A stretch of 64,000 bases of DNA from Alphaproteobacteria bacterium (GCA_024743195.1 JANSXE010000003.1:62001-126000), one strand, 5' to 3'. Shown: positions 27,923-40,021, numbered from the stretch's first letter. Program-made: numbers and translations. Notes: generated by a model not told the origin, from the sequence alone.

Positions 27923-27926
<4 letters not shown>
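26778..27926 (+). CDS. gamma-butyrobetaine-hydroxylase-like Fe(II)/2-oxoglutarate dioxygenase
   Basis: A 382-residue protein with an N-terminal GBBH-like domain (about 1-95) and a TauD-type dioxygenase domain. The iron triad is readable: HAD (His196, Asp198) and the distal His337 in NHRLLHGRTAF, with Arg339 suited to 2-oxoglutarate. Length matches gamma-butyrobetaine hydroxylase (last step of carnitine synthesis) and trimethyllysine dioxygenase. However, the zinc-binding CPCxxC of canonical enzymes is replaced by TPQPDA (36-41), so the zinc site appears lost and the substrate may differ. ATG at 26778 follows GGAGGA. Probably regulated by the divergent LysR. Confidence 0.8.
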
Positions 27927-29176
<1,250 letters not shown>

Positions 29177-29315
29177 AACCGTCTTCGTTTGGGGTTGCGA
29201 CGCGCCGCTCGAGCGAGAGCGCGGTGGATTAAGCCGTCCGTCTGCAGCTTGAGCGCGCCACCTTAAGAAACCGATAACAGGAAACCGACAGCGCTGGACG
29301 ATGGCAAGCGGGGCG

Positions 29316-29900
29316 TCACCAGGGGCGGTTCGCGTAGCGCCGCCACCCCTCGAGCGCCCAGGCGAGCCCCTCCAGATCGACCGCCGGGCCCGTCGGCATC
29401 ACGTCGTGGACGGGCGGCGCAGGCGGCCGGCCGGGGGTCGACGAAAGGCGGATCACCCGATGCTCCGGACCGCCCGGCCGCAGGCTCAGCCCGCGGGGCA
29501 TGTCGACCAGATCCACCGCCGTCACATCGGTCCATTTGAGACGGCGCGGCGGGCGGGCGCCGACGAATTCGATCCCTTCGCGGGTCAGGCGCAGGGCCGA
29601 GGGCTCGCCCTGCACCCGGACGATGGAGCCGGCGGCGAGCGCCAGCAGCAGCACCGCCAGGGCCCAGCCCAGGACAGCGCCGCCGCCGACCGCGACATAG
29701 GCCGCGACCCCGAGGGCGCCGGCGACGAGAAGGGTGACGCCGTTGCGCCGCCCCCGCCCCGGATCGAGCGCGAGATCGACCGGGCCCGGCCAGCCTTCCG
29801 GCGCATGGGTGCGCGGGATGCGGCCGGGGACGCGCACGCCGCGCACCATATCGAGCGGGGCGTCGCGCGGGTCCGCGTCATCTGGAGGATCGGCGGTCAT
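29316..29900 (-). CDS. hypothetical two-helix membrane protein
   Basis: A 194-residue protein I do not recognise by family. A hydrophilic N-terminus (about 1-50) is followed by two closely spaced membrane helices (VTLLVAGALGVAAYVAVGG and VLGWALAVLLLALAAGSIV) and a cytoplasmic C-terminal region whose pattern (LRLTREGIEFVGARPPRRLK, WTDVTAVDLVDMPRG) resembles bacterial PH-like domains. It begins 12 bases after the uvrA stop on the same strand, so it is probably transcribed with uvrA. Confidence 0.7.
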   Translation of the reverse strand: MTADPPDDADPRDAPLDMVRGVRVPGRIPRTHAPEGWPGPVDLALDPGRGRRNGVTLLVAGALGVAAYVAVGGGAVLGWALAVLLLALAAGSIVRVQGEPSALRLTREGIEFVGARPPRRLKWTDVTAVDLVDMPRGLSLRPGGPEHRVIRLSSTPGRPPAPPVHDVMPTGPAVDLEGLAWALEGWRRYANRPW

Positions 29901-29912
29901 GGCCCCGGCCCG

Positions 29913-32762
29913 TCAGCTCGCCTTCTTCTTGGCGGCGACTTTCGGCAGATAGGGGGCGAGATAGCGCCCGGTGTAGCTGCGCTCCTCGAGCGCGACCTCC
30001 TCCGGCGTTCCCTGGGCGACGATCTCGCCGCCGCCGGAGCCGCCTTCCGGGCCCAGGTCGATCAGCCAGTCGGCGGACTTGATGACCTCCAGATTATGCT
30101 CGATCACGACGACGGTGTTGCCGCTCTCGACCAGCGTCTGCAGCACCTCCAAGAGCTTGTGCACGTCGGCGAAATGCAGGCCCGTCGTCGGCTCGTCGAG
30201 GATGTAGAGGGTGCGGCCGGTCGCCTTCTTCGAAAGCTCCTTGGCGAGTTTCACCCGCTGCGCCTCGCCGCCGGACAGCGTCGTCGCCTGCTGGCCCACC
30301 TTGATGTAGCCGAGCCCGACGCGCTGCAGCGTCGTCATCTTGTCGCGGATGGCGGGCACGGCCTTGAAGAACTCCGCGGCCTCGTCGACCGTCATCTCCA
30401 GCACGTCGGAGATCGACTTGTCGCGATACCTCACCTCCAGCGTTTCGCGGTTGTAGCGCTTGCCCTCGCACTGGTCGCAGGTGACGTAGACGTCGGGCAG
30501 GAAATGCATCTCGATCTTGATCACGCCGTCGCCCTGGCAGGCCTCGCAGCGCCCGCCCTTGACGTTGAAGCTGAAGCGGCCGGGCTGATAGCCGCGCGCC
30601 TTCGCCTCCGGCAGGCCCGCGAACCAGTCGCGGATCGGCGTGAAGGCGCCGGTGTAGGTCGCCGGGTTGGAGCGCGGCGTGCGCCCGATCGGCGACTGGT
30701 CGATGTCGATCACCTTGTCGAGGAACTTCAGCCCCTCGATCTTGTCGTGCGCGCCGGGATGCGCCTTCTCGCCCATCAGCGCGCGGCCCAGCGCGCGCTG
30801 CATGGTCTCGATGATCAGGGTCGATTTCCCGGAGCCGGAGACGCCGGTCACGCAGGTGAAGGTCCCGAGCGGGATCGTCGCGCTGACGTCCTTCAGATTG
30901 TTCTCGCGCGCGCCGATCACCTTCAGCGCCTGCCGCTTGTGGCCGGTGCGGCGGGTCGTCGGCACCGCGATCCGCCGCACGCCGGTCAGATACTGCGCCG
31001 TGACGCTCTCCGGGCACTTGAGGACGTCTTCCGGCGTCCCCGCCGCGACCAGCCGGCCGCCGTTGACGCCGGCGCCCGGGCCCATGTCGACGAGATAGTC
31101 GGCGGCGCGGATCGCCTCCTCGTCATGCTCGACCACGATGACCGTGTTGCCGAGGTCGCGCAGCCGCTTCAGCGTCTCCAGCAGGCGGTCGTTGTCCCGC
31201 TGGTGCAGGCCGATCGAGGGCTCGTCCAGCACGTAGAGCACGCCGGTCAGGCCGGAGCCGATCTGCGAGGCGAGCCGGATGCGCTGGCTCTCCCCGCCCG
31301 AGAGCGTGCCGGAGTTGCGGCTGAGCGTCAGATATTCCAGCCCGACATTGACCAGGAAGCCGAGACGCTCGTTGATCTCCTTCAGGATGCGGTGGGCGAT
31401 CTCCGCCTGCTGGGCGGTCATGTGCTCCTCGACCCCGCCGAACCAGCGGTGCGCGTCGGCGATCGACATCTGGGCCGCCTCGCCGATATGCCGCCCGCCG
31501 ACCTTGACCGCCAGCGCCTCCGGCTTGAGGCGATGGCCGCCGCAGGCCTCGCACGGGGTGGAGGTCATGTATTTCGAGAGCTCCTCTCGGCTCCAGTTGC
31601 TCTCCGTTTCCCGATACCGGCGCTGCATGTTGGGGATGACGCCCTCGAAGCTCTTCTCGGTCTTGTAGCTTCTCAGCCCGTCGTCGTAGCGGAAGGTCAC
31701 GATCTCGTCGGTGCCGTAGAGGATGGCGCTGCGCGCCGCCGGCGGCAGATCCGCGAAGGGCGCCGTCATCGAGGCCCCGAAATGCTTCGCCAGCGCGGAG
31801 AGCGTCTGGCGGTAGTAGGGGCTGGAGCTGCGCGACCAGGGGTCGATGGCGCCCTGCTGCAGGCTTTTCGCGGCGTCGGGGACGACCAGCTCCTCGTCGA
31901 AGGTCATCTCGGTGCCGATGCCGTCGCATTCGGGGCAGGCGCCGAAGGGATTGTTGAAGCTGAACAGCCGCGGCTCGATCTCCGGGATGGTGAAGCCGCT
32001 CACGGGACAGGCGAACTTGGCCGACAGCACCGTCTGGTCGCCGCTGGTCGCGTCCTCCGCGATCAGCAGCCCGTCCGAGATGCCGAGCGCCGTCTCCACC
32101 GAATCGGCGAGCCGCCCGGCCAGCCCCTCGCGCACCACGACCCGGTCGACCACCACGTCGATGGTGTGCTTCAGCTTCTTGTCGAGGGCCGGCGCCTCTT
32201 CGACCTCGTAGAACTTGCCGTCGACCTTGACCCGCTGAAACCCCTTCTTCTGAAGCTCCGCGAACTCCTTGCGGTACTCGCCTTTGCGGCCGCGCACCAG
32301 GGGGGCCATGAGATAGAGCTTCGTCCCCTCCGGCATGGCCAGGATCCGGTCGACCATCTGGCTGACCGTCTGGCTCTCGATCGGCAGGCCGGTGGCGGGC
32401 GAGAAGGGAACGCCCGTTCGCGCCCACAGGAGACGCATGTAGTCGTAAATCTCCGTCACCGTGCCGACGGTCGAGCGCGGGTTCTTGCTGGTCGTCTTCT
32501 GCTCGATCGAAATCGCGGGCGACAGGCCCTCGATCGAGTCGACGTCCGGCTTCTGCATCATCTCCAGGAATTGCCGGGCGTAGGCGGAGAGGCTCTCCAC
32601 ATAGCGGCGCTGGCCGTCGGCGTAGATCGTGTCGAAGGCGAGCGAGCTCTTGCCCGAGCCCGACAGGCCGGTGACCACCACCAGCTTGTCCCGGGGCAGG
32701 TCGACGTCGACGTTCTTGAGATTGTGCTCGCGCGCGCCGCGCACTCGAATGCTGACGGTCAT
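29913..32762 (-). CDS. uvrA: excinuclease ABC subunit A
   Basis: A 949-residue UvrA, the damage-recognition ATPase of nucleotide excision repair. Two ABC ATPase modules are present: [20 protein letters not shown] near residue 31 and [10 protein letters not shown] around 640, each with later signature ([26 protein letters not shown]) and Walker B ([20 protein letters not shown]). Zinc-finger cysteines are visible in [19 protein letters not shown] and [17 protein letters not shown]. Length is canonical. Bases 32763-32872 upstream contain a 15-bp palindrome (CTCAT-GCTAT-ATGAG, 32774-32788) but no clear alphaproteobacterial LexA box. Confidence 0.98.
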   Translation of the reverse strand: MTVSIRVRGAREHNLKNVDVDLPRDKLVVVTGLSGSGKSSLAFDTIYADGQRRYVESLSAYARQFLEMMQKPDVDSIEGLSPAISIEQKTTSKNPRSTVGTVTEIYDYMRLLWARTGVPFSPATGLPIESQTVSQMVDRILAMPEGTKLYLMAPLVRGRKGEYRKEFAELQKKGFQRVKVDGKFYEVEEAPALDKKLKHTIDVVVDRVVVREGLAGRLADSVETALGISDGLLIAEDATSGDQTVLSAKFACPVSGFTIPEIEPRLFSFNNPFGACPECDGIGTEMTFDEELVVPDAAKSLQQGAIDPWSRSSSPYYRQTLSALAKHFGASMTAPFADLPPAARSAILYGTDEIVTFRYDDGLRSYKTEKSFEGVIPNMQRRYRETESNWSREELSKYMTSTPCEACGGHRLKPEALAVKVGGRHIGEAAQMSIADAHRWFGGVEEHMTAQQAEIAHRILKEINERLGFLVNVGLEYLTLSRNSGTLSGGESQRIRLASQIGSGLTGVLYVLDEPSIGLHQRDNDRLLETLKRLRDLGNTVIVVEHDEEAIRAADYLVDMGPGAGVNGGRLVAAGTPEDVLKCPESVTAQYLTGVRRIAVPTTRRTGHKRQALKVIGARENNLKDVSATIPLGTFTCVTGVSGSGKSTLIIETMQRALGRALMGEKAHPGAHDKIEGLKFLDKVIDIDQSPIGRTPRSNPATYTGAFTPIRDWFAGLPEAKARGYQPGRFSFNVKGGRCEACQGDGVIKIEMHFLPDVYVTCDQCEGKRYNRETLEVRYRDKSISDVLEMTVDEAAEFFKAVPAIRDKMTTLQRVGLGYIKVGQQATTLSGGEAQRVKLAKELSKKATGRTLYILDEPTTGLHFADVHKLLEVLQTLVESGNTVVVIEHNLEVIKSADWLIDLGPEGGSGGGEIVAQGTPEEVALEERSYTGRYLAPYLPKVAAKKKAS

Positions 32763-32872
32763 GGAACCCTGCGCTCATGCTATATGAGAGGCCCGGCCGG
32801 CGCCGGGAGAACCAGTCGGCTACTATAGGGGGGGCGGGCCGCGCCCGCATCCCCGGAGGATGAGATAGCGCG

Positions 32873-33496
32873 ATGAAATTTTTCCGCCAGGGGCTCGCGG
32901 CGCTGCTGCTCGCGCTGTCCGTTGCGCCGTGGCCCGCACCGTCGGCGGCGCAGGCGGAGGCCCCGTCCTGCGCGCTGGGCGCGCCGGGGCTCAGCGCGAC
33001 CGAGCCGCCGGTGAACCGGGCCCACCTGTTCTGCGGCGAGGTCAATCGCCGCGATCGGGGGACCGGCTTCCACCACCGGCCGGACGGCGTCGATCCGTCC
33101 AGCGCCCGCCTCGGTCAGGTGATCGAGCGGAACATGAAGACCGGCGTTTATGTCGCCAACCGCATTGAGGTTTTCGACGGAGAGCGCTGGCGGGGAAAGC
33201 GCGGGATTTCCAGTTTTTTCCCCGATAGCTGCCGGCCGGCGGAGGTGATCGCCTCCATCGCGCACGCGGCGCGGACCGCGCTCTGCGCCTATCCGAACGG
33301 CAAGTGGCGCGGGCTGTCGGCGCCCGTAGGCGACGCGCCCGGCTATTGCCGCGGCGACGACGGCTCTATCCTGACCCTCGAAGGCTATTGGCGCAGCCGC
33401 GCGCGCCGCATCGTGCGCACGGCCTGGCCGCTGGCGAACCCGGCGCCGGCGCCAGCCTGCCGGCAACGGTCGATTGAACGGGAGGGGGAAGAATGA
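32873..33496 (+). CDS. secreted EndoU-like nuclease
   Basis: A 207-residue protein with a Sec signal peptide (about 1-27, ending SAAQA) and a region resembling the bacterial EndoU RNase domain. AHLFCGEVN, GTGFHHRPDG, TGVYVANRIEV and GKRGISSFFPDSC follow the family order, with histidines, a Lys and a terminal EGYW Tyr that could form the active site. EndoU enzymes cleave RNA, and the domain is known as a toxin tip in bacterial competition systems; here it is standalone and probably periplasmic or secreted. The stop overlaps the next start (ATGA), coupling it to an NTF2-fold protein. The nuclease assignment is from sequence pattern only. Confidence 0.68.
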   Translation: MKFFRQGLAALLLALSVAPWPAPSAAQAEAPSCALGAPGLSATEPPVNRAHLFCGEVNRRDRGTGFHHRPDGVDPSSARLGQVIERNMKTGVYVANRIEVFDGERWRGKRGISSFFPDSCRPAEVIASIAHAARTALCAYPNGKWRGLSAPVGDAPGYCRGDDGSILTLEGYWRSRARRIVRTAWPLANPAPAPACRQRSIEREGEE

Positions 33497-33846
33497 CGCC
33501 GAAGCAGGTGATCCGCGCCTGGATCGACGCCTTCAACCGGGCGGACGTCGATGCGCTGTGCGCGCTTTACCACGAGGACGCGGTCAACCATCAGATTGCC
33601 AATGGACCGGTCGTGGGACGCGCGGCCATCCGCGCCGACTTCGAGCGCGAATTCGCGCAGGCGGAGATGACCTGCATCCCGGAAGCCCTGTTCGAGGATG
33701 GCGCGTGGGCGATCCTTGAGTGGCGCGATCCCAATGGCTTGCGGGGATGCGGTTTCTTTCGGTGCGAGGCGGGGCGCATCCGGTTTCAGCGCGGGTATTG
33801 GGATAAACTCGCATTCCTTAGACTGCACGGCCTGCCCGTCGACTAG
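33493..33846 (+). CDS. NTF2/SnoaL-like protein
   Basis: A 117-residue cone-shaped NTF2-fold protein. The pattern VIRAWIDAFNRADVDALCAL followed by YHEDAVNHQIANGPVVGRAA is typical of SnoaL-like polyketide cyclase/isomerase relatives, many with unknown activity. No signal peptide, so it is cytoplasmic. It overlaps the EndoU-like gene by 4 bp. NTF2-fold proteins include known immunity proteins, which makes a role in protecting against the neighbouring nuclease possible but unproven. A simple enzyme role is equally possible. Confidence 0.8.
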   Translation: MTPKQVIRAWIDAFNRADVDALCALYHEDAVNHQIANGPVVGRAAIRADFEREFAQAEMTCIPEALFEDGAWAILEWRDPNGLRGCGFFRCEAGRIRFQRGYWDKLAFLRLHGLPVD

Positions 33847-33862
33847 AGGCCGGCCCACCCCG

Positions 33863-33921
33863 TTGCAGCCCCCCGCGCGATGGGTCATAGTGCGCGCGCA
33901 AGGATTGTCCGACAAACGGAC
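33863..33921 (+). promoter_or_regulatory. promoter plus GntR-type operator before the acyl-CoA ligase
   Basis: A -35 candidate TTGCAG (33863-33868) and -10 CATAGT (33886-33891) are 17 bases apart. About 13 bases downstream lies TTGTCCGACAA (33905-33915), which fits the FadR-subfamily consensus TnGTnnnACnA. It is part of TGTCCGACAAACGGAC (33906-33921), found identically before the GntR gene at 40006-40021. Placement just after the predicted start of transcription suggests repression. The CDS starts at 33979. Confidence 0.65.
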
Positions 33922-33978
33922 GACAGCGTTCCAAGGCCCCGTTGCAGCGAGGGCCGGCCGGGGAGGAGCAGTGCGCGC

Positions 33979-35613
33979 ATGGCCGATCAGCCGTCCATCT
34001 TCGAAACCGACCTGCCGCGGCGCGCGGCCAACTTCCAGCCGCTGACGCCGATCACCTTCCTGACGCGCTCCGCCCGGGTCGTGCCCGACCAGACCGCGGT
34101 CGTCGACGGCGCGCAATCCTGGACCTATGCGCAGACGCTTGAGCGCTGCGTGCGCCTCGCCCATGCGCTCGACCGGTTGGGCGTGGCGGCGGGGGACTGC
34201 GTCGCCGCGCTGGCTTTCAACTCCCACGCCATGCTGGAGGCGCATTACGGCGTTCCCATGGCCGGCGCGGTGCTGAACGCGATCAACACGCGTCTCGACG
34301 CCCAGACGGTCGCCTTCATCCTGGATCACGGCGAGGCCAAGGTCCTGCTGGTCGATCCGGGCTTGGCGGAGCTGGCGCGCGAGGCGTTGGCGCTGGCGAA
34401 CAACCGGCCGGTCGTCGTCGATCTGGACAGCGACAGCTATCCCGAGGCCCCACGCCTCGGCGCGCACGGCTACGAGGGGCTCTTGGCCGCCGCCGATCCG
34501 GCCTACGCCTGGCCGGGGACCGACGACGAATGGCGGGCGATCGCGCTCAACTACACCAGCGGCACGACGGGCGAGCCCAAGGGCGTCGTCTATCACCATC
34601 GCGGGGCCTATCTGAACGCGCTGGCCAACCATATGGGCTTCCGGCTGGCGCCGCATGCGGTCTATCTCTGGACCCTGCCGATGTTCCATTGCAACGGCTG
34701 GTGCAACACATGGGCGATCACGGCCTTGATGGGGACACACATCTGCCTGCGCGCGGTCGATCCGGCGGAGATCTTCCGGCTGATCGACGAATACGGCGTC
34801 ACCCATATGTCGGGCGCGCCGGTGGTGCTGAACATCCTGATGAACGCGCCGGAGGGGGTGGGGCGGAGCTCCACCCACACGGTCGCCTATACGGTCGGCG
34901 GCGCGGCGCCGCCGGCGGCGCTGTTGGAGCGGGCGGAGGCGCTCAATTTCGACGTGCTGCACGGTTACGGCCTGACGGAGACCTATGGGCCCGCGTCGTG
35001 CTGCGACTGGCGCGACGACTGGTCGGACCTGCCGATCCGCGATCAGGCGGAGATCAAGAAGCGCCAGGGCGTGCCGACGCTGGGCCTCGTCGACATGACG
35101 GTGCTGGATCCGGAGACGCTGGCGCCCGTTCCCGCCGACGGCGCGACCCTGGGCGAGATCGCCATGCGCGGCAACACGGTCATGAAGGGGTATCTGAAGG
35201 AGCCCGCGGCGAGCGAGACGGCGCTCGGCCGCGGCTGGTTCCTCTCCGGCGACCTGGGCGTCCTGCATCCGGACGGGTATGTCGAGCTGCGCGACCGCTC
35301 CAAGGACATCGTCATCTCCGGCGGCGAGAACATCTCGAGCCTGGAGGTCGAGGGCGCGCTCTATCGCCATCCGGCGGTCCTCGAATGCGCCGTCGTGGCC
35401 ATGCCGGACGACAAGTGGGGCGAGACCCCGTGCGCCTTCGTGACCCTGAAACCCGGCGCCAGCCTGACGGAAGCGGAGGCGATCGCGTGGGTGCGCGAGC
35501 ATCTGGCCCGCTTCAAGGCGCCGCGCCGGGTGCTGTTCGACGACCTGCCCAAGACCTCGACCGGCAAGGTGCAGAAACATCTGCTGCGCGAGCGCGTGCG
35601 CGGCGGCCTGTGA
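33979..35613 (+). CDS. AMP-dependent acyl-CoA synthetase
   Basis: A 544-residue ANL-superfamily ligase that activates a carboxylic acid to its CoA thioester through an acyl-adenylate. The P-loop YTSGTTGEPKG lies near residue 192, GYGLTETYGP is the A5 motif, YVELRDRSKDIVISGGENIS contains the A8 hinge, and TSTGKVQKHLLRE is A10 with the catalytic Lys. It resembles medium-chain or aromatic acyl-CoA ligases; the exact acid is unknown. ATG at 33979 has GGAGGAG ten bases upstream. First gene of the operator-controlled string that continues with an SDR and an acyl-CoA dehydrogenase. Confidence 0.92.
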   Translation: MADQPSIFETDLPRRAANFQPLTPITFLTRSARVVPDQTAVVDGAQSWTYAQTLERCVRLAHALDRLGVAAGDCVAALAFNSHAMLEAHYGVPMAGAVLNAINTRLDAQTVAFILDHGEAKVLLVDPGLAELAREALALANNRPVVVDLDSDSYPEAPRLGAHGYEGLLAAADPAYAWPGTDDEWRAIALNYTSGTTGEPKGVVYHHRGAYLNALANHMGFRLAPHAVYLWTLPMFHCNGWCNTWAITALMGTHICLRAVDPAEIFRLIDEYGVTHMSGAPVVLNILMNAPEGVGRSSTHTVAYTVGGAAPPAALLERAEALNFDVLHGYGLTETYGPASCCDWRDDWSDLPIRDQAEIKKRQGVPTLGLVDMTVLDPETLAPVPADGATLGEIAMRGNTVMKGYLKEPAASETALGRGWFLSGDLGVLHPDGYVELRDRSKDIVISGGENISSLEVEGALYRHPAVLECAVVAMPDDKWGETPCAFVTLKPGASLTEAEAIAWVREHLARFKAPRRVLFDDLPKTSTGKVQKHLLRERVRGGL

Positions 35614-35665
35614 GCCGCCGCTCCGCGTCCGACCGATCAAATAGTTGCTGAGGAGACGCCCGCCC

Positions 35666-36426
35666 ATGAGCGCGCCCGACATCTTCGACCTGACCGGCAA
35701 GACCGCCCTGGTGACCGGGGCGAGCCAGGGGCTCGGCGAGCGCTTCGCCGAGGTGCTGGCCCAGCGCGGGGCCGCCGTCTGCGTGGCCGCGCGCCAGACC
35801 AAGAAGCTCGAGAAGCTGAAGGCCCGGATCGAGAAGGCCGGCGGTCGGGCCCACGCCGTCGCGCTGGACGTGACGGCGCCGGAGGCGGTGGAGGCCGCGG
35901 TGGCGGAGGCCGAGGAGGCGCTCGGCCCGCTCGACATCCTGGTCAACAACGCCGGCGTCGCGGTCACCAACAACTTCCTCGACCAGACGATCGAGGAGTG
36001 GGATCAGGTGCTCGACACCAATCTGCGCGGCGCCTTCCTGGTGGCCCAGACCGTCGCCAAGCGCATGGCGGAGCGCGGCTCCGGCTCGATCATCAACATC
36101 GAATCCGTGCTTGGCTACGGCGTGATGAAGGGGCTTGCGCCCTATTGCGCCTCGAAGGGCGGGCTGGCGCAGCTCACCCGCGCGATGGCGGGCGAACTCG
36201 CGCGCTTCGGCGTGCGGGTCAACGGCGTCGCGCCCGGTTACATCGAGACCGACATCAACCGCGCCTTCTTCGCGACCGAGGCGGGCGACCGGCTGCGCAA
36301 GACGATTCCCTTCCGTCGCACCGGCGCGCCGGGGGAGCTGGACGGCGCGCTGCTGCTGCTCGCCTCCGACGCCGGCAGCTACATGTCCGGCGGGGTGATC
36401 ACGGTCGACGGCGGATTCCTGGTGCG

Positions 36427-36430
<4 letters not shown>
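35666..36430 (+). CDS. short-chain dehydrogenase/reductase (beta-oxidation context)
   Basis: A 254-residue classical SDR with TGASQGLG near residue 18, NNAG near 92, and the catalytic NIESVLGYGVMKGLAPYCASK segment (Ser, Tyr-xxx-Lys). Family members in such clusters oxidise hydroxyacyl-CoA or hydroxy acids; the substrate is not determined here. The ATG at 35666 follows GAGGAG. The stop overlaps the following acyl-CoA dehydrogenase start by 4 bp (ATGA), so the two proteins are probably made together. Confidence 0.9.
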
Positions 36431-38238
<1,808 letters not shown>

Positions 38239-38245
38239 CGATTTT

Positions 38246-38290
38246 CCTTCTCCCCTAGACGGGAGAGGGCGGTTCTGGTGCGGGAGAAGG
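38246..38290 (+). other. alternative hairpins that can hide the 38294 ribosome binding site
   Basis: CCTTCTCCC (38246-38254) is the exact complement of GGGAGAAGG (38282-38290), which is the ribosome binding site of the gene starting at 38294. Part of the same arm can instead pair with GGGAGA (38261-38266), which would leave the binding site free. The sequence also resembles the dispersed CTCCC/GGGAG intergenic repeats common in proteobacteria. Pairing is seen; a regulatory switch is inferred. Confidence 0.5.
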
Positions 38291-38293
38291 CGT

Positions 38294-39157
38294 ATGGATA
38301 TCAAGACAGTCGGCGTCGTCGGCGCCGGGATGATGGGCTCGGAGATCGCGCTGGTCTTCGCATTGGCCGGCGCGGACGTCGTGCTGGCGGATAAGGGCGC
38401 CGAAGCGCTGGAGCGCGCGCGATCGAAGCTGGCCGGCGTCCTGGAGAAAGGCGTCGCCAAGGGCGCCTACGATCAGGCCGCGGCGGACGAGACGCTGGCG
38501 CGCCTGACCTTCACCGAGGATCTGCAGACCTTCGCGGATCGCGACCTCGTCATCGAGGCGGTGTTCGAGGATGAGGGCGTGAAGGCCGACCTCTACCGCC
38601 GGCTGGAGCCGGTTCTGCCGGCGGACTGCCTGATCGCCAGCAACACCTCCTCGATCTCGATCTCCGTCCTGGCGAGCCATTGGCCGGAGGCTCGACGCGC
38701 GCGCTTCATGGGGCTGCATTTCTTCTCCCCCGTCAGCCGCATGAAGCTGGTGGAGGTGATCCCCGGCTTCGATACGGACCCGGAGGCGTTGGCGCGCGCG
38801 CGGGCCGCCTGCGAGGCGGCGGGCAAGGTCGCGGTCCCGGTCAAGGACGTCGTCGGCTTCGCCGTGAACCGGCTGCTGATGGCCTTCTTCATCGAGGCCA
38901 ACAAGCTGGTGGAGGAGGGCGTCGCGACGCCCGAGGACATCGACACGGCCTGCCGCCTGGGCCTCGGCCACCCTGTCGGACCCTTCAAGCTGTTGGACGA
39001 GGTGAGCAATCCGCTGGCGCTGCAGGTCATGGAGATCCTGCACGAGGCCTACGGCCCGCGGTTCCAGCCGCCGCTGCTGATGAAGCAGATGGTGGGCGCC
39101 GGCCGGCACGGCCGCAAGGCCGGCCGCGGCTGGTACGATTATCGGGAGGAGAGTTGA
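38294..39157 (+). CDS. 3-hydroxyacyl-CoA dehydrogenase
   Basis: A 287-residue NAD-dependent 3-hydroxyacyl-CoA dehydrogenase (HBDH/PaaH/FadB C-domain type). The Rossmann motif is VGVVGAGMMGSEIA, the catalytic His lies in GLHFFSPVSRMKLVEVIPG, and DVVGFAVNRLLMAFFIEANK opens the C-terminal dimerisation domain. It ends with HGRKAGRGWYDY, as in the family. It oxidises 3-hydroxyacyl-CoA to 3-oxoacyl-CoA. The GGGAG binding site at 38282-38286 can be sequestered by a hairpin. Four bases separate it from the enoyl-CoA hydratase gene. Confidence 0.93.
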   Translation: MDIKTVGVVGAGMMGSEIALVFALAGADVVLADKGAEALERARSKLAGVLEKGVAKGAYDQAAADETLARLTFTEDLQTFADRDLVIEAVFEDEGVKADLYRRLEPVLPADCLIASNTSSISISVLASHWPEARRARFMGLHFFSPVSRMKLVEVIPGFDTDPEALARARAACEAAGKVAVPVKDVVGFAVNRLLMAFFIEANKLVEEGVATPEDIDTACRLGLGHPVGPFKLLDEVSNPLALQVMEILHEAYGPRFQPPLLMKQMVGAGRHGRKAGRGWYDYREES

Positions 39158-39160
39158 GCC

Positions 39161-39952
39161 ATGGACGGGTCCGATACGGTTCTGATCGCCAATGACGGCG
39201 CAGTGCGCACCCTGATCCTGAACCGCCCCGCGGTGATGAACGCCCTGAACGAGGCGATGGCGGATGCGCTGTTCGCCGCCGTCAGCGCCGCGGCCGACGA
39301 TCCGGCCGTGCGATGCGTCGTGCTGCGCGGCGCGGGCCGCGGCTTCTTCGCCGGCGGCGACGTGGCGGAATTCGTTCGTCATGGCGAGGATATCGGAGAT
39401 TTCGCCGGCGCGCTGATCGACCGCTACCATCCGACCATCGAACGGCTGCGGTCGATGGAGAAGCCGGCGCTCGCCGCGCTGCATGGGCCGGTGGCGGGGG
39501 CGGGGCTCAGCCTCGCCATGGCCGCCGATCTGGCGATCGCGGAGGAGGGGGCGGTCTTCTCGCTCGCCTACACGCTGATCGGCGCCTCGCCAGACGGCGG
39601 CTCCACCTATTTCCTGCCGCGCATCGTCGGTCAGCGGAAGGCGTTGGAAATCGCCCTGCTGTCCGACCGGTTCGACGCCGAGACTGCGCTGTCCCTCGGC
39701 CTGATCAACCGGGTGACGCCGGCCGACGCCTTCGAGGCGGAGGTCGGGGCCCTGGCTGCGCGCCTCGCGGCGGGGCCGACGAAGGCCTATGGGCGGGTCA
39801 AGCGGCTGATCGAGCGCTCGCTGGGCTCCGACCTTGCGGACCAGCTCGCCGCTGAGCGGGCGGCCTTCGTCGAGGGGGCCGCGACACGCGATTTCCGGGA
39901 AGGGATCGCCGCTTTCACAGGCAAGCGGAAGCCCGATTTCATGGGCGAATGA
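39161..39952 (+). CDS. enoyl-CoA hydratase/isomerase
   Basis: A 263-residue crotonase-family enzyme. RGFFAGGDVAEFVRHGEDIG and the oxyanion-hole segment PALAALHGPVAGAGLSLAMA are visible. At the second catalytic region the sequence reads IGASPDGGSTYFLPRIVG, where canonical hydratases have a Glu in GxxPEGG; Asp replaces it here, as in several isomerase-like members. It may therefore be an isomerase or a modified hydratase. Four bases after the 3-hydroxyacyl-CoA dehydrogenase gene. Confidence 0.88.
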   Translation: MDGSDTVLIANDGAVRTLILNRPAVMNALNEAMADALFAAVSAAADDPAVRCVVLRGAGRGFFAGGDVAEFVRHGEDIGDFAGALIDRYHPTIERLRSMEKPALAALHGPVAGAGLSLAMAADLAIAEEGAVFSLAYTLIGASPDGGSTYFLPRIVGQRKALEIALLSDRFDAETALSLGLINRVTPADAFEAEVGALAARLAAGPTKAYGRVKRLIERSLGSDLADQLAAERAAFVEGAATRDFREGIAAFTGKRKPDFMGE

Positions 39953-39970
39953 CGAAGAGGGCGGCGTCGC

Positions 39971-40021
39971 TTGACGCAAGCGGGAGCCGGCGCCTAAACT
40001 CCAACTGTCCGACAAACGGAC
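39971..40021 (+). promoter_or_regulatory. promoter plus GntR-type operator before the GntR gene
   Basis: A strong -35 TTGACG (39971-39976) and -10 TAAACT (39995-40000) lie 18 bases apart. The operator TGTCCGACAAACGGAC (40006-40021) starts at the predicted transcription start; CTGTCCGACAA within it is close to the FadR-subfamily consensus, and GTCCG-ACAAA-CGGAC is a perfect 5-bp inverted repeat. The identical 16 bases occur at 33906-33921. Autoregulation by the adjacent GntR protein is inferred. Confidence 0.7.

Noticed and set aside
29301-32828. A very long open frame (over 1,100 codons) on the plus strand opposite uvrA
   Set aside because: Antisense shadow of uvrA caused by high GC at third codon positions; the minus-strand UvrA has all family motifs and the plus-strand product has none.
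32763-32872. A LexA (SOS) box for uvrA
   Set aside because: The alphaproteobacterial GAAC-N7-GAAC pattern is not complete; only half-sites (32764, 32809) are present. A 15-bp palindrome at 32774-32788 does not match it.
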